Assembly (NCBI GenBank): GCA_003151535.1
Contig: PLXT01000052.1
Location: 30,943 to 94,942, forward strand
DNA: 64,000 nucleotides
Direction: 5' to 3'
Source of the DNA: Methanobacterium sp.
Lineage (GTDB): Archaea; Methanobacteriota; Methanobacteria; Methanobacteriales; Methanobacteriaceae
Under the pieces are notes generated by a model, which saw only the letters and a program-made list of their open reading frames with translations, was not told the origin of the DNA and ran no database searches. Shown one piece after another: positions 34,523-42,714 of this stretch. Position numbers and translations under genes: made by a program. Position 1 is the first letter of the stretch, and each line of letters opens with the position of its first letter.

Positions 34523-35365
34523 ATGATATTCATAAAAAACGCCATACTAGAACACAATGTAATACGTCCTACGCAACCTATAGACGAAATAGCGACAATG
34601 TATGAAACAAGTATGGATAATCTGCCACAAGAACTTAAGGTGCCTAAAAACGTCCTAGATAGCTTCATGATCAAAGATCAACTTAACCCAGATTTCTGGT
34701 CCCATGATAAACTTAACCCACAAATAAAAAATAAACTACTCAAAATAGCCAAAGACTTTTTTAAAAGATTGGAATTACCCAAAGAACTTAAAATAAAAGA
34801 TGTTATTCTTGTGGGTAGCTTGGCTAACTATAATTGGAGCGAATATAGTGACGTAGACCTGCATATCGTAGTGGATTTCTCAAAAGTCGATGACCAAGAT
34901 ATACTTAAAAAATTCTTCGATAGCGCAAAAAATATGTACAACCTACGACACAATATCAAAATAATGAAACATGACGTAGAACTGTATGTACAAGACGTTA
35001 AAGAAAAATTAAGCGCCGCTGCAATATTCAGCGTTACTAACAATAAATGGGTGCTTAAACCACAACCAGTTAGCTTTAAACTCGACAAAGCACTGGTTAA
35101 AAGAAAACTTTCCAGAATCTTCGATAAAATCAAAATTATAAAACATAACTATGATAAAAATAGATACCAAAAAGTAGTCCACGATGTAGACAAAATAAAA
35201 GAACACATTAAAAAAATGCGCCAAAGTGGCTTGGAAAAAGGTGGAGAATTTAGTACCGAAAATATCGTCTTCAAAATACTGCGCCGTACCGATATTATGG
35301 AACTTCTGGATACCTATAAAAATAAAGCTTATGATAAACTTGTTACATTAAAAGAAGAATCATAA
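34523..35365 (+). CDS. Nucleotidyltransferase-fold protein
   Basis: 280 residues from MIFIKNAILEHNV. The Pol-beta-type NTase signature GSLANYNWSEYSDVDLHIVV (GS...DxD) is clear, and the C-terminal half is helical and basic. Members transfer nucleotides to RNA, protein or small molecules. The start is set by ATATTTAT at 34502-34509. Its 3' end overlaps the convergent PcfJ-like gene by 37 nt. It is divergent from the RNA ligase, so a link to RNA metabolism is possible. Confidence 0.82.
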   Translation: MIFIKNAILEHNVIRPTQPIDEIATMYETSMDNLPQELKVPKNVLDSFMIKDQLNPDFWSHDKLNPQIKNKLLKIAKDFFKRLELPKELKIKDVILVGSLANYNWSEYSDVDLHIVVDFSKVDDQDILKKFFDSAKNMYNLRHNIKIMKHDVELYVQDVKEKLSAAAIFSVTNNKWVLKPQPVSFKLDKALVKRKLSRIFDKIKIIKHNYDKNRYQKVVHDVDKIKEHIKKMRQSGLEKGGEFSTENIVFKILRRTDIMELLDTYKNKAYDKLVTLKEES

Positions 35366-36543
35366 CCGTCCTCCTCAAGACCCATACCAAACAATTGATC
35401 TCTAAAACTTGTAAATTTTCCGCTAGTCTCAATAACCATACGATTAAAATCTGCTAACTTACCTGATACCTCAGCAGTTATCTCGGAAGGAGCATACGCA
35501 TTCTTATACCCCTTAATCTGACAAAGATATAACCCATCATCCTTGACCTTTAACTCCATCGTATGCCCATGCACACGATATATCCCACACTTGCCAGAAT
35601 CCACCTGCGAAACATATGTTGCCACACAATGACGCTTGGTCATGCCCTCCGCCATAATTTGCTTGTTCGTAACCAATACCTCATAACCAGAAAACTTCGC
35701 AAACTTTAAATAAACATCTCTCACCATCAATTGCCTTAAATCCTCACACTCCAATAATATATCACTTATCTCACCAGACCACTTATCATGCTCCTGCTTT
35801 AACCTCTTTAAACTCCAACCACAATTTATCTTCTTGTTCAATGTCCTCGCCATCCTACATAAATCATTCCACTCCTCAAACTTAAACTTATTAGCTGTCA
35901 AATTCTCCACATTTATTAAAACCTTGCGAAGCTCAACCCATCGCTTAATCATACCACCAACACTATCCTCTATACCATACCCATTTAAACCAGCGATTAT
36001 CTCCTTCACAACAGGTAAAGGAACCTTGAAAAAATATCTCACAGCATCATTGTAATTGTATAACTTCTTATTAACAAAAGTATTAAATGACCTCCCATGC
36101 AAAACATTGTTCTCCGAAATAAACCTCACCCAACTAAAACGCTGCGTAAAATACGCTAATATCTCAGACGCTATATTGTCACTGTACCCACGATTATACA
36201 TTATAGTATTCCCAAAAAATCGTAAACTACTATACGTTAACTGCTTTATAATGCCCTTGTTTATAATGTAAAACTTCCCAGCCTTGTATACCACACTGGC
36301 AATAATACTGTCTCGACTATACCGCCTATTAGTAATGCTAATGCCAAACTTCTTCTCATATACCACAAAACTAAAATCTTGCCCATCCTCAAATAACATC
36401 ATCCTCATTTGACTTACCTTTAAAGCATCATTTAAAAATAAAACCCTAGCCTTAAAAGGATCTTTATCATAAACTTTCATTAACTTGTCAAAATTCTCTG
36501 ACTTATACTCCGCTATGATTCTTTGCATACAGGCTTTTGACAA
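35329..36543 (-). CDS. PcfJ-like protein
   Basis: 404 residues. The C-terminal third has the PcfJ pattern: EGMTKRHCVATYVSQVDSGK, then GHTMELKV and LCQIKGYKNAYA. PcfJ-like proteins occur on conjugative plasmids and phages; their function is not established. The N-terminal 270 residues are helical without a known motif. Confidence 0.75.
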   Translation of the reverse strand: MSKACMQRIIAEYKSENFDKLMKVYDKDPFKARVLFLNDALKVSQMRMMLFEDGQDFSFVVYEKKFGISITNRRYSRDSIIASVVYKAGKFYIINKGIIKQLTYSSLRFFGNTIMYNRGYSDNIASEILAYFTQRFSWVRFISENNVLHGRSFNTFVNKKLYNYNDAVRYFFKVPLPVVKEIIAGLNGYGIEDSVGGMIKRWVELRKVLINVENLTANKFKFEEWNDLCRMARTLNKKINCGWSLKRLKQEHDKWSGEISDILLECEDLRQLMVRDVYLKFAKFSGYEVLVTNKQIMAEGMTKRHCVATYVSQVDSGKCGIYRVHGHTMELKVKDDGLYLCQIKGYKNAYAPSEITAEVSGKLADFNRMVIETSGKFTSFRDQLFGMGLEEDGYDSSFNVTSLS

Positions 36544-36572
36544 ACCTACTAAAACATTTTAAAAATTACAAT

Positions 36573-37064
36573 CTACTTTGCCAAATTCGCATAGTATACT
36601 ATGTAAGCCTTTAAACACCTACTCTTTAACTCAATCCAATGCTGCATATTTATTCGTATACCCATCAGACTACCCAACCTTAAACCCTCACTCCACGCCA
36701 TAAACTCCTCCTCCAAACTACCAACAATATACGAATCCCTTCGAGTGTACTTGGTCTCCCTCTCATTTAACTTCACCTCCTCCGCATACGCTATCACTGG
36801 TAAACACTCCTCAAATCGTACCCAATTCTTCCTCAACTCATGATGACCCAACTCATGTAACATCAAATACACCTGGTCCTCAACCTTCCCAACCTCAATA
36901 CATAAAACGTCTGGCTTATACAAATCATGCAAATTCCACTTTATATACGAATACGACCCATCAAAAGAAATCTTCTTGAACCCCTCAGATATCGCATACC
37001 CCTTCAATATCCCCAACGCCGCCTTATAACTGTATCTGCCCATACCTAAATATTTTTTACCCAA
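36573..37064 (-). CDS. ImmA/IrrE-like zinc metallopeptidase
   Basis: 163 residues. LMLHELGHHELRKNW contains HExxH, and EEEFMAWSEG supplies the third metal-ligand region; the layout matches ImmA/IrrE peptidases, which cleave repressors in mobile elements. It overlaps the following small gene by 19 nt. No helix-turn-helix partner gene is adjacent. Confidence 0.72.
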   Translation of the reverse strand: MGKKYLGMGRYSYKAALGILKGYAISEGFKKISFDGSYSYIKWNLHDLYKPDVLCIEVGKVEDQVYLMLHELGHHELRKNWVRFEECLPVIAYAEEVKLNERETKYTRRDSYIVGSLEEEFMAWSEGLRLGSLMGIRINMQHWIELKSRCLKAYIVYYANLAK

Positions 37065-37276
37065 TCCAATGGAATATCCACCACACTACCATCCATCGGA
37101 TTGCCTAGTATTCTTATATCATTACTTAAAAAATGCTTCACAATACCACCACCTAACCTCACAACCCACACAGTATTAACATTATAACCATAATCTATAA
37201 CCATGATAGCCCGACCTACACCATGCAATTTGCAATACACCTCTATGGGAACCTCTAACTCATGTATGACTGTCAT
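37046..37276 (-). CDS. Unknown 76-aa protein
   Basis: Val/Gly-rich beta-like protein (RAIMVIDYGYNVNTVWVVRL). ATATTTAT at 37287-37294. It opens a two-gene unit with the ImmA-like gene. Function unknown. Confidence 0.62.
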   Translation of the reverse strand: MTVIHELEVPIEVYCKLHGVGRAIMVIDYGYNVNTVWVVRLGGGIVKHFLSNDIRILGNPMDGSVVDIPLDWVKNI

Positions 37277-37348
37277 GCCTTTTATAATAAATATTACGAT
37301 ATCTTAACCATAAAATTATATTTTTAATAAATAAAGATATTTATATCC

Positions 37349-37762
37349 ATGATAACACAAGAAAGTTTTAAAAATTGGATGCTTAAAATAGGCGTAATCT
37401 CAGAAAATGACCTTAAATTAGGTAGCAAACAAAGCATTATTAATAACCTACATAAATTACTTAAGAAAAACAATATAGAAGGCCGATACCATGACGAATA
37501 TTGGGCGGGTATTAAAAAATTGGAAAAACTTCTACAGGAATTTGGCGTGGATTATGAACTACAAGATACACCTATGTATTTTAAACACATAGATAGTAAC
37601 ACCAACTTGCCTAATGGAAAACGTTACAAATATAATATTAACTTTACTGATAATAAAGGAAAAACTTACCAAATACCACTCATAGTAACCTGCAACTTCG
37701 TGGGTAAACACGGTACCATGGAAGATGATGTATACGAACTTAACTACTACTTCGCTCACTAA
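37349..37762 (+). CDS. Unknown 137-aa protein
   Basis: Begins MITQESFKNWMLKIGVISEN; the C-terminal half is beta-rich. ATATTTAT at 37337-37344 is 4 nt from the ATG. A perfect GCTAAAATTTTAGC palindrome directly after the stop may terminate it. Function unknown. Confidence 0.66.
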   Translation: MITQESFKNWMLKIGVISENDLKLGSKQSIINNLHKLLKKNNIEGRYHDEYWAGIKKLEKLLQEFGVDYELQDTPMYFKHIDSNTNLPNGKRYKYNINFTDNKGKTYQIPLIVTCNFVGKHGTMEDDVYELNYYFAH

Positions 37763-37980
37763 TGCTAAAATTTTAGCAAAAATTTTCCCAAAAAAAATTT
37801 TAAAAAAATAAGACCCACCTTAGCAATACTCCAAAAATTCCTGGAAAATTTTCGGACACAGTATCGTGTACCCCATTTGAAGGGGTACGGGGAGGGCCTT
37901 CGGAAGGGGGGTAACGGGAGGGAGGGTAGACGCAGGGAGGGGTTCCACGTGGAATATACTAAAGATCTTAGTATAATAAT
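37763..37980. other. Palindrome-dense, G-rich non-coding boundary
   Basis: No coding frame fits. In order: GCTAAAATTTTAGC; an A/T-rich stretch; GTACCCC...GGGGTAC hairpin; at least nine runs of three or more G within about 70 nt (37878-37945); TTCCACGTGGAA; and TATACTAA...TTAGTATA. This is the turning point between the ATATTTAT-type (left) and TTTG/TAnnTTTG-type (right) promoter regions. Confidence 0.6.
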
Positions 37981-37999
37981 TATTTATTATATATGCTAA

Positions 38000-38143
38000 T
38001 CAATACGCCACACAAGCACCTGTTATGGCGCAAAATATATAGCCTATATACATTGGGATAGTAAAGGGCTTTTCAGTAGCTAATAAGACAACTGCAAAGT
38101 ATAAGCAAACCAGTATAATACTGCTAAGGGTTTTATTACTCAT
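38000..38143 (-). CDS. Small membrane protein (47 aa)
   Basis: MSNKTLSSIILVCLYFAVVL with a second hydrophobic stretch (MYIGYIFCAITGACVAY). The start is at the ATG after the conserved leader (TATCTTTG, then TAAATTAATCATT). The upstream frame only translates the promoter. Function unknown. Confidence 0.6.
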   Translation of the reverse strand: MSNKTLSSIILVCLYFAVVLLATEKPFTIPMYIGYIFCAITGACVAY

Positions 38144-38215
38144 AATGATTAATTTAGACCACAAAGATACTAATATATTTGATAGTACCAATATATTAGT
38201 TTATATAAATGGTAT

Positions 38216-38244
38216 AAAAACCCCCTTATAATCTAAGGGGTTTA
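38216..38244 (-). terminator. Terminator after the 38249-38698 gene
   Basis: ACCCCCTTA stem with TAAGGGGT and a T run on the minus strand. Confidence 0.78.
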
Positions 38245-38248
38245 ATTT

Positions 38249-38698
38249 TTAATTTGCGAAAGATGATTCCTGTATCTCTTTAACCAGTTTTATCCTAGCA
38301 GGTTGCTTTTTCTTAACCCGTCCCTGTCTGGTTTTTCTGGCTTGTTCTTTTTTTATGTCGGTATCCAATAGGTCCGAATAAAACCAGATTGTCAATGGGA
38401 TAATTGCCGATATGGCTAACATTGCGATAAATTGGAAATTCATGGCTGGGAGTTTCCAATAATACAGTATATTAACCATGAATGAAATAAGGGCAAAAGC
38501 AGTTGCAACCTTCTTTTTTCCATACAAGGTAAAAAGGTAGATTGAAAGTTCAAGGCTCAGGGCGAAAACATACGGGAGAATATAATCCAGTAGATTATCG
38601 TGATTAATGCTCATACTATCGAAAACGAAGGCGGCATGGTTAATCTGAGTTAATAGCGCGGCCACAATTGCAATTCGGATGAGATACTGTTTTTTCAT
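38249..38698 (-). CDS. Membrane protein with four predicted helices
   Basis: 149 residues, helices near 8-22, 38-58, 66-84 and 90-108, followed by a basic cytoplasmic tail (RKTRQGRVKKKQPARIK). It has its own terminator. Similar small membrane proteins occur in Bacteroidota mobile elements, but I cannot name the family. Confidence 0.66.
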   Translation of the reverse strand: MKKQYLIRIAIVAALLTQINHAAFVFDSMSINHDNLLDYILPYVFALSLELSIYLFTLYGKKKVATAFALISFMVNILYYWKLPAMNFQFIAMLAISAIIPLTIWFYSDLLDTDIKKEQARKTRQGRVKKKQPARIKLVKEIQESSFAN

Positions 38699-38794
38699 GT
38701 TTTTTAATTTAAGTTATGAATTTCAAAGAACAAATAAGAACGTAAAAATAATACTAATTTTGATATAACCTAAAATTATTTTATTATAGCCAAT

Positions 38795-38824
38795 AAAAAA
38801 CCCCTTCAAATTTGAAGGGGTTTT
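38795..38824 (-). terminator. Terminator after the 38846-39445 gene
   Basis: ACCCCTTC...GAAGGGGT hairpin with T run. Confidence 0.82.
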
Positions 38825-38845
38825 AAGCTCATTAGGGAGGTTCTT

Positions 38846-39445
38846 TTAAAATTGATAGCTTATGCCGCTGAGTTTAATTTCGGCCATATTGCCCACCTTA
38901 AACGAGGTATAATTAAGACCTTTGAAGTTGGCAGCCTTTTCAATGGCCCTTTTAATAATTGTTTTGGGATTGCTTTTTGTGGCTGCTTTAACTTCACCTT
39001 CAACACCTTGAAGAATTGTTTTCCGTAAACAAAAACCGTAAATGTATAAATTCACTTCGCCGTTTTCTGCTTTCATTTTCAGGCCATTGGTGAGGTTAAT
39101 GTAGGCATCCGTTTGTGCTTGGCTGCGGATCATAGTTGAGTCTCCGTTTGCCAGTAATTCGGCTTTAATTTCAGGAGATTCTAATCTTTTTTGGAGAGAT
39201 TCATAAAGTTCATTGTAGGCTATAGTTACGATTTCTTCGCCGTGCTGTTCAATAAGTTCAACAAGGGTTAAGGCTTGCAGTGCCGTAAAATTATCCTGCA
39301 ATATTTTTCCATAGGAAATACCAACATTAAAGGTGTAATTGCTAATTTCGCCTTGTTTGTTGGTGTAATTCCTAATTCCTACGAATGAGGTTCCACCGAT
39401 TTTTTTTACAGCTACCAAAAGGGAATTGATTTGTTTGTTTGTCAT
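38846..39445 (-). CDS. Unknown 199-aa protein
   Basis: MTNKQINSLLVAVKKIGGTS start chosen because the residues upstream are a translation of the promoter and leader. Mixed alpha/beta; near the end KTIIKRAIEKAANFKGLNYTS. First gene in the window with a perfect TTTG-N20-TATATTTG promoter (39464-39495). Function unknown. Confidence 0.66.
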   Translation of the reverse strand: MTNKQINSLLVAVKKIGGTSFVGIRNYTNKQGEISNYTFNVGISYGKILQDNFTALQALTLVELIEQHGEEIVTIAYNELYESLQKRLESPEIKAELLANGDSTMIRSQAQTDAYINLTNGLKMKAENGEVNLYIYGFCLRKTILQGVEGEVKAATKSNPKTIIKRAIEKAANFKGLNYTSFKVGNMAEIKLSGISYQF

Positions 39446-39463
39446 AATGATTAATTTAGAATA

Positions 39464-39495
39464 CAAATATAATAGTAAAATTGATACCTGCCAAA
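39464..39495 (-). promoter_or_regulatory. Early promoter, Bacteroidota type
   Basis: Minus strand TTTG, 20-nt spacer, TATATTTG. Confidence 0.85.
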
Positions 39496-39532
39496 TATTA
39501 GTTTGGATAAACCACAATTATTTTTAGGGCAT

Positions 39533-39560
39533 AAAAAAAAGAGCTGTTAAGCTCCTTTTT
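39533..39560 (-). terminator. Terminator after the 39563-39904 gene
   Basis: GGAGCTTAACAGCTC hairpin followed by eight T on the minus strand. Confidence 0.78.
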
Positions 39561-39562
39561 GG

Positions 39563-39904
39563 TTATCGGGTATAGGCGGCTATTTTTTCCACCTTAACGT
39601 CTATAGCGTCGAAAAGTCGATCATAATACAGGTCGATAAGTTCTTCTTTTAAGGTTCCATCCTTTTCTATCAGATAGACGTTATATAGATCCAAAGAATT
39701 CAGAAAGATAATAACGATACCTTTGTGGTGATGCCCATTCACCTTAAAGATGAATGCCTTATTTTTGTAGTTGTTGAAATTTTGGCCACCCCAAGACCAA
39801 AATCTAGGGCCCTCGGATTTTAATAAAGCATAAGTTTCAGCGATATTAAATTCCCTACAAGTTCCAATTTTACGTTCGATAATGTCTAACATTTCTTGTT
39901 TCAT
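39563..39904 (-). CDS. Unknown 113-aa protein
   Basis: MKQEMLDIIERKIGTCREFN start after the leader. Contains GQNFNNYKNKAFIFKVNGHH and an acidic C-terminal part. Own promoter and terminator, so a single-gene unit. Function unknown. Confidence 0.65.
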   Translation of the reverse strand: MKQEMLDIIERKIGTCREFNIAETYALLKSEGPRFWSWGGQNFNNYKNKAFIFKVNGHHHKGIVIIFLNSLDLYNVYLIEKDGTLKEELIDLYYDRLFDAIDVKVEKIAAYTR

Positions 39905-39922
39905 AATGATTAATTTAGACCA

Positions 39923-39954
39923 CAAAGATAATAGCTTATTTAATAAGAACCAAA
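39923..39954 (-). promoter_or_regulatory. Early promoter
   Basis: TTTG, 20-nt spacer, TATCTTTG on the minus strand. Confidence 0.85.
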
Positions 39955-39987
39955 TTTAATATTAACTTTGCCTCATTTCTATCGCAT

Positions 39988-40020
39988 AAAAAAACCCTTG
40001 CAAGTTAATGCAAGGGTTTT
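39988..40020 (-). terminator. Terminator after DUF932 gene 40040-40912
   Basis: AACCCTTGCA...TGCAAGGGTT hairpin and T run. Confidence 0.85.
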
Positions 40021-40039
40021 ATTTTCGTTACTGGGTTGC

Positions 40040-40912
40040 CTAATTCAAGGCATCGGCTAAGATCGCGTTAAACAGTTTCCCATCTGCTTTTTTCTGTATG
40101 TCGAAAGACTGGGTAAGTTCGGTATGTAAAACTTCGTTAAACGCGTTGTACCCTAACCAGTAGTTAGGAACTACATGCAATTGAGTTGCCTCCTGATATA
40201 TTTTGTCGATAACAAACTGGGACAATTTGCTGGGTTCGGGGTTTTTGTCCGATTTTTCGTATTGAAAAAGCCCAGTTTCACCCAAGGTGAATTTTACAAA
40301 CCCTTTCAGGTCGGTTATGGGAGTTTCGGCCAAAACTTCAAACTTGCGTTTAAGTTCATGAAATTCACTATTCATAAACTGTTTGATGAGTTGATCGATT
40401 TCAGGGACAACAATTTCGTCAATATTGCCCGTATGTTTGAAGCCGAAACTCAACTTAAAATCAGCCACATGCAGCCCATTAGAGCAAATTTGCCTCCAAA
40501 AACCAAAATGTCCGCTTGTTTTGCATGTGCCGTCATAACTGTTCGTAAAACGCAGCATTGGGGTAATAATGTCGTTGGACCCTTTCAGGTCAATGTGAAA
40601 ATTTTCATCTTTCAGTATGTAATCAGCGACAAAGGAACAATTGTTCCTGTTAACCGAACGGGTTACATACTGTACCCCTTGCAGGTCTAATTTTTCTTCA
40701 ACCTTGCCAAAAAACAGTTGGTTGGGCAAATGGCCGTACCTGTTTGATACCACATTAACTAAGGTATCTTCGCAGATTATAAGACGTTCCAGACCTTTCC
40801 TGGACTTGAAACCTGTCGTTTCAAAGCTATCAACTATTTTTGAAAGGGGATAGATATTATCCTGTTGCAATTGTTTACCTAAGAAAATACGATTGTTGTT
40901 GATGCTGCTCAT
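40040..40912 (-). CDS. DUF932 (phage/plasmid-like) protein, copy 1
   Basis: 290 residues. The pattern TLVNVVSNRYGHLPNQLFF, NSYDGTCKTSGHFGFWRQICSNGL and a helical C-terminal half fit the DUF932 / phage-plasmid-like family. These proteins are common on Bacteroidota plasmids and phages, often early, with unknown biochemical role. A second, diverged copy lies at 56655-57551. Confidence 0.8.
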   Translation of the reverse strand: MSSINNNRIFLGKQLQQDNIYPLSKIVDSFETTGFKSRKGLERLIICEDTLVNVVSNRYGHLPNQLFFGKVEEKLDLQGVQYVTRSVNRNNCSFVADYILKDENFHIDLKGSNDIITPMLRFTNSYDGTCKTSGHFGFWRQICSNGLHVADFKLSFGFKHTGNIDEIVVPEIDQLIKQFMNSEFHELKRKFEVLAETPITDLKGFVKFTLGETGLFQYEKSDKNPEPSKLSQFVIDKIYQEATQLHVVPNYWLGYNAFNEVLHTELTQSFDIQKKADGKLFNAILADALN

Positions 40913-40956
40913 AATTTTAAATTTAGATTGTTATTAAATAAGAATTATTTAGACCT

Positions 40957-40987
40957 CAAAGATAACACTATATTTGATTCCACCAAA
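40957..40987 (-). promoter_or_regulatory. Early promoter
   Basis: TTTG, 19-nt spacer, TATCTTTG on the minus strand. Confidence 0.8.
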
Positions 40988-41025
40988 TAATAATTTAGAT
41001 AATCCACAATTATTTTTGGGACATA

Positions 41026-41056
41026 AAAAACCCCTTCATTATAAAGGGGTTTTAAG
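41026..41056 (-). terminator. Terminator after the 41091-41303 gene
   Basis: ACCCCTT...AAGGGGT hairpin with T run. Confidence 0.8.
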
Positions 41057-41090
41057 GCTCATTACTGGGTTATAATATTAGATGCTGTTA

Positions 41091-41303
41091 TTATAGGAAA
41101 TTTCCTAAGTTGTCAAAATAGGCTTCTTCGTTAGCCTGTACCATATCACGGGTACTCCTATCAACATCCTGATTATTGAATTGTTGGGAAGATCGGCAAT
41201 AACATTTTTTGGTGTCATAGTCATAAAGCATTTCTTCACCCTTGCCAATCCTTAAACCAGTTTCGGCACAAGTGCTAATAAACCTTGCAGTGATTTTTTT
41301 CAT
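41091..41303 (-). CDS. Small Cys-containing protein (70 aa)
   Basis: MKKITARFISTCAETGLRIGKGEEMLYDYDTKKCYC has the look of a small zinc-ribbon-like fold with an early Cys and a later CYC. The ATG overlaps the preceding stop. Function unknown. Confidence 0.62.
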   Translation of the reverse strand: MKKITARFISTCAETGLRIGKGEEMLYDYDTKKCYCRSSQQFNNQDVDRSTRDMVQANEEAYFDNLGNFL

Positions 41304-41506
41304 GTAGTTTGATTTACTGGGTTTAATAATGTGTCGGCTAGTTCTGTAGCCTCTTTTACTTTGCGGTTAATTGCCCCAGCTAAGATCGGGTGCGTAATCA
41401 TTTCTTGCCAAGATAAGCCATTAGCCGCAGCCGCCTGAATTATTGCATCTGCTGCTTTGCCGATTAGGGCAAGTTTCTGATAATATACTTCTGTACTTTC
41501 TTCCAT
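41300..41506 (-). CDS. Unknown 68-aa helical protein
   Basis: Ala-rich helices (GKAADAIIQAAAANGLSWQEM). Promoter at 41526-41556. Coupled to the next gene by overlap. Confidence 0.62.
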   Translation of the reverse strand: MEESTEVYYQKLALIGKAADAIIQAAAANGLSWQEMITHPILAGAINRKVKEATELADTLLNPVNQTT

Positions 41507-41525
41507 AAATTATAAATTTAGACTA

Positions 41526-41556
41526 CAAAGATAGTACTATCTTTAACGCTACCAAA
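41526..41556 (-). promoter_or_regulatory. Early promoter
   Basis: TTTG, 19-nt spacer, TATCTTTG on the minus strand. Confidence 0.8.
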
Positions 41557-41578
41557 TAATAGTTTAGATAAATCAGTA

Positions 41579-41809
41579 TTATTTTGATAATTCAGCATAT
41601 TCCTCCGCGTCAATGGGAGTTATACTATCCATATAGCGGCTATCTTCATTATCAATCGTATTGGCTTTAATAGCTGCGCGAAGGATTGTTTCATTATCAG
41701 GTACTTGGTCGGCATCCATCTTAAACGCTACACTATAACCACGTTTGCCGTCCATTATATGAATATCAAAATAGTGGGTTGGTAACGTAGTTACCTTTTC
41801 AATTTTCAT
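41579..41809 (-). CDS. Unknown 76-aa protein
   Basis: MKIEKVTTLPTHYFDIHIMD; beta-hairpin-like N-terminus, acidic helical end. First of several small genes running 42192 to 41579. Function unknown. Confidence 0.62.
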   Translation of the reverse strand: MKIEKVTTLPTHYFDIHIMDGKRGYSVAFKMDADQVPDNETILRAAIKANTIDNEDSRYMDSITPIDAEEYAELSK

Positions 41810-41819
41810 GTTATGTTAT

Positions 41820-42008
41820 TTAATTTTTAGGTATTAAACGGTATCTTTTTTCTGTTAATCCTTTAACCAATTTTCTAGTATTAATTAATACTTCTGTACC
41901 CGTTGCCCTATTTGGATATGCCAGTATGAAAGTTTCCCCACACACACAAGGTTCATAGCTTATCCCGTTACGTCTATCGATTATATAGTAGTTAATTAAA
42001 GTTTTCAT
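41820..42008 (-). CDS. Unknown 62-aa protein with CVCG motif
   Basis: Contains EPCVCGETF, a possible half metal site. It starts 1 nt after the 42010-42192 stop. Function unknown. Confidence 0.6.
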   Translation of the reverse strand: MKTLINYYIIDRRNGISYEPCVCGETFILAYPNRATGTEVLINTRKLVKGLTEKRYRLIPKN

Positions 42009-42009
42009 A

Positions 42010-42192
42010 TTATTGAAAATAAGCGTATTTTAATAGTTCTTCCTGTGCTTGGCCGCACTGGACATAATCTGATCTATTTTGATTAAATTCAGCGGCTTGA
42101 GTAGAAAAATAAGGAGTTTCATTTAAACCCCAATAATTTACCTCGAATATAATCTTTTTACTGATTTGGAATATAAAATGAAAACTTGGCAT
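42010..42192 (-). CDS. Unknown 60-aa protein
   Basis: MPSFHFIFQISKKIIFEVNY; aromatic-rich. A TATCTTTG box at 42211-42218 supports the start. Function unknown. Confidence 0.58.
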   Translation of the reverse strand: MPSFHFIFQISKKIIFEVNYWGLNETPYFSTQAAEFNQNRSDYVQCGQAQEELLKYAYFQ

Positions 42193-42264
42193 AATAATTT
42201 ATTTAGGCTACAAAGATAATATTATTTTTACTAATAAAAAAGTTTTAGTTTAAATAAATAGTCT

Positions 42265-42272
42265 TACTTTTG
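42265..42272 (+). promoter_or_regulatory. Promoter -7 element of the 42295 micro-gene
   Basis: TACTTTTG (TAnnTTTG); the -33 box is weak. Confidence 0.55.
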
Positions 42273-42294
42273 CTGCTCAATTAAAACTAGTATT

Positions 42295-42426
42295 ATGACT
42301 TTACATGCTCTATTCATGAATTTAGCTGTTATTGCCGTGATGGTTATCCTCATAGTTATTATCTTTAAAAGTAGTGGTGTGAAGGAAGCCTATAAAAATG
42401 ACAAGGATGATTTTTGTAATGAATAA
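42295..42426 (+). CDS. Single-pass membrane micro-protein (43 aa)
   Basis: Translated by me: MTLHALFMNLAVIAVMVILI, then VIIFKSSGVKEAY and an acidic tail. One transmembrane helix (about 8-27) with charged residues after it. Own promoter (42265) and a strong terminator directly after the stop make it a convincing gene despite its size. Phage membrane micro-proteins often act in lysis inhibition or exclusion; no evidence which applies here. Confidence 0.68.
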   Translation: MTLHALFMNLAVIAVMVILIVIIFKSSGVKEAYKNDKDDFCNE

Positions 42427-42447
42427 AGCCCCATGTGGGGCTTTTTT
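42425..42447 (+). terminator. Terminator of the micro-gene (possibly bidirectional)
   Basis: AAAGCCCCA, short loop, TGGGGCTTT with T run. Confidence 0.85.
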
Positions 42448-42682
42448 ATTGCTTAATACGTATCTTTCTCATACCGTAGTGGTACATTCCTGGGTTTCGT
42501 ACTGGTGTCCATTCAGGTATATATTCAACTATGATATTATCATTAACCTTGAATATATCCCTTACCAGATGGCCTTGGTCGGTATCCTGCTCATCATCAT
42601 ACAGGAAGACATCACCTTCTTTGAGGTCAGGAACTTCAACGCTATACCAGCCATTTGTGATCTTGTTATCTTCCAGTGTCAT
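42446..42682 (-). CDS. Unknown 78-aa protein
   Basis: Beta-rich (WYSVEVPDLKEGDVFLYDDE, IIVEYIPEWTPVRNPG). It is preceded by the palindrome at 42695-42712, which may be its operator. Function unknown. Confidence 0.62.
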   Translation of the reverse strand: MTLEDNKITNGWYSVEVPDLKEGDVFLYDDEQDTDQGHLVRDIFKVNDNIIVEYIPEWTPVRNPGMYHYGMRKIRIKQ

Positions 42683-42694
42683 AATGTGGATTTA

Positions 42695-42712
42695 TGTACA
42701 CATTTGTGTACA
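42695..42712. promoter_or_regulatory. Operator-like palindrome, site 1
   Basis: TGTACACATTTGTGTACA, 8-bp arms around TT. One of five related sites (see 48592, 51829, 61778, 62533). Confidence 0.6.
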
Positions 42713-42714
42713 GA

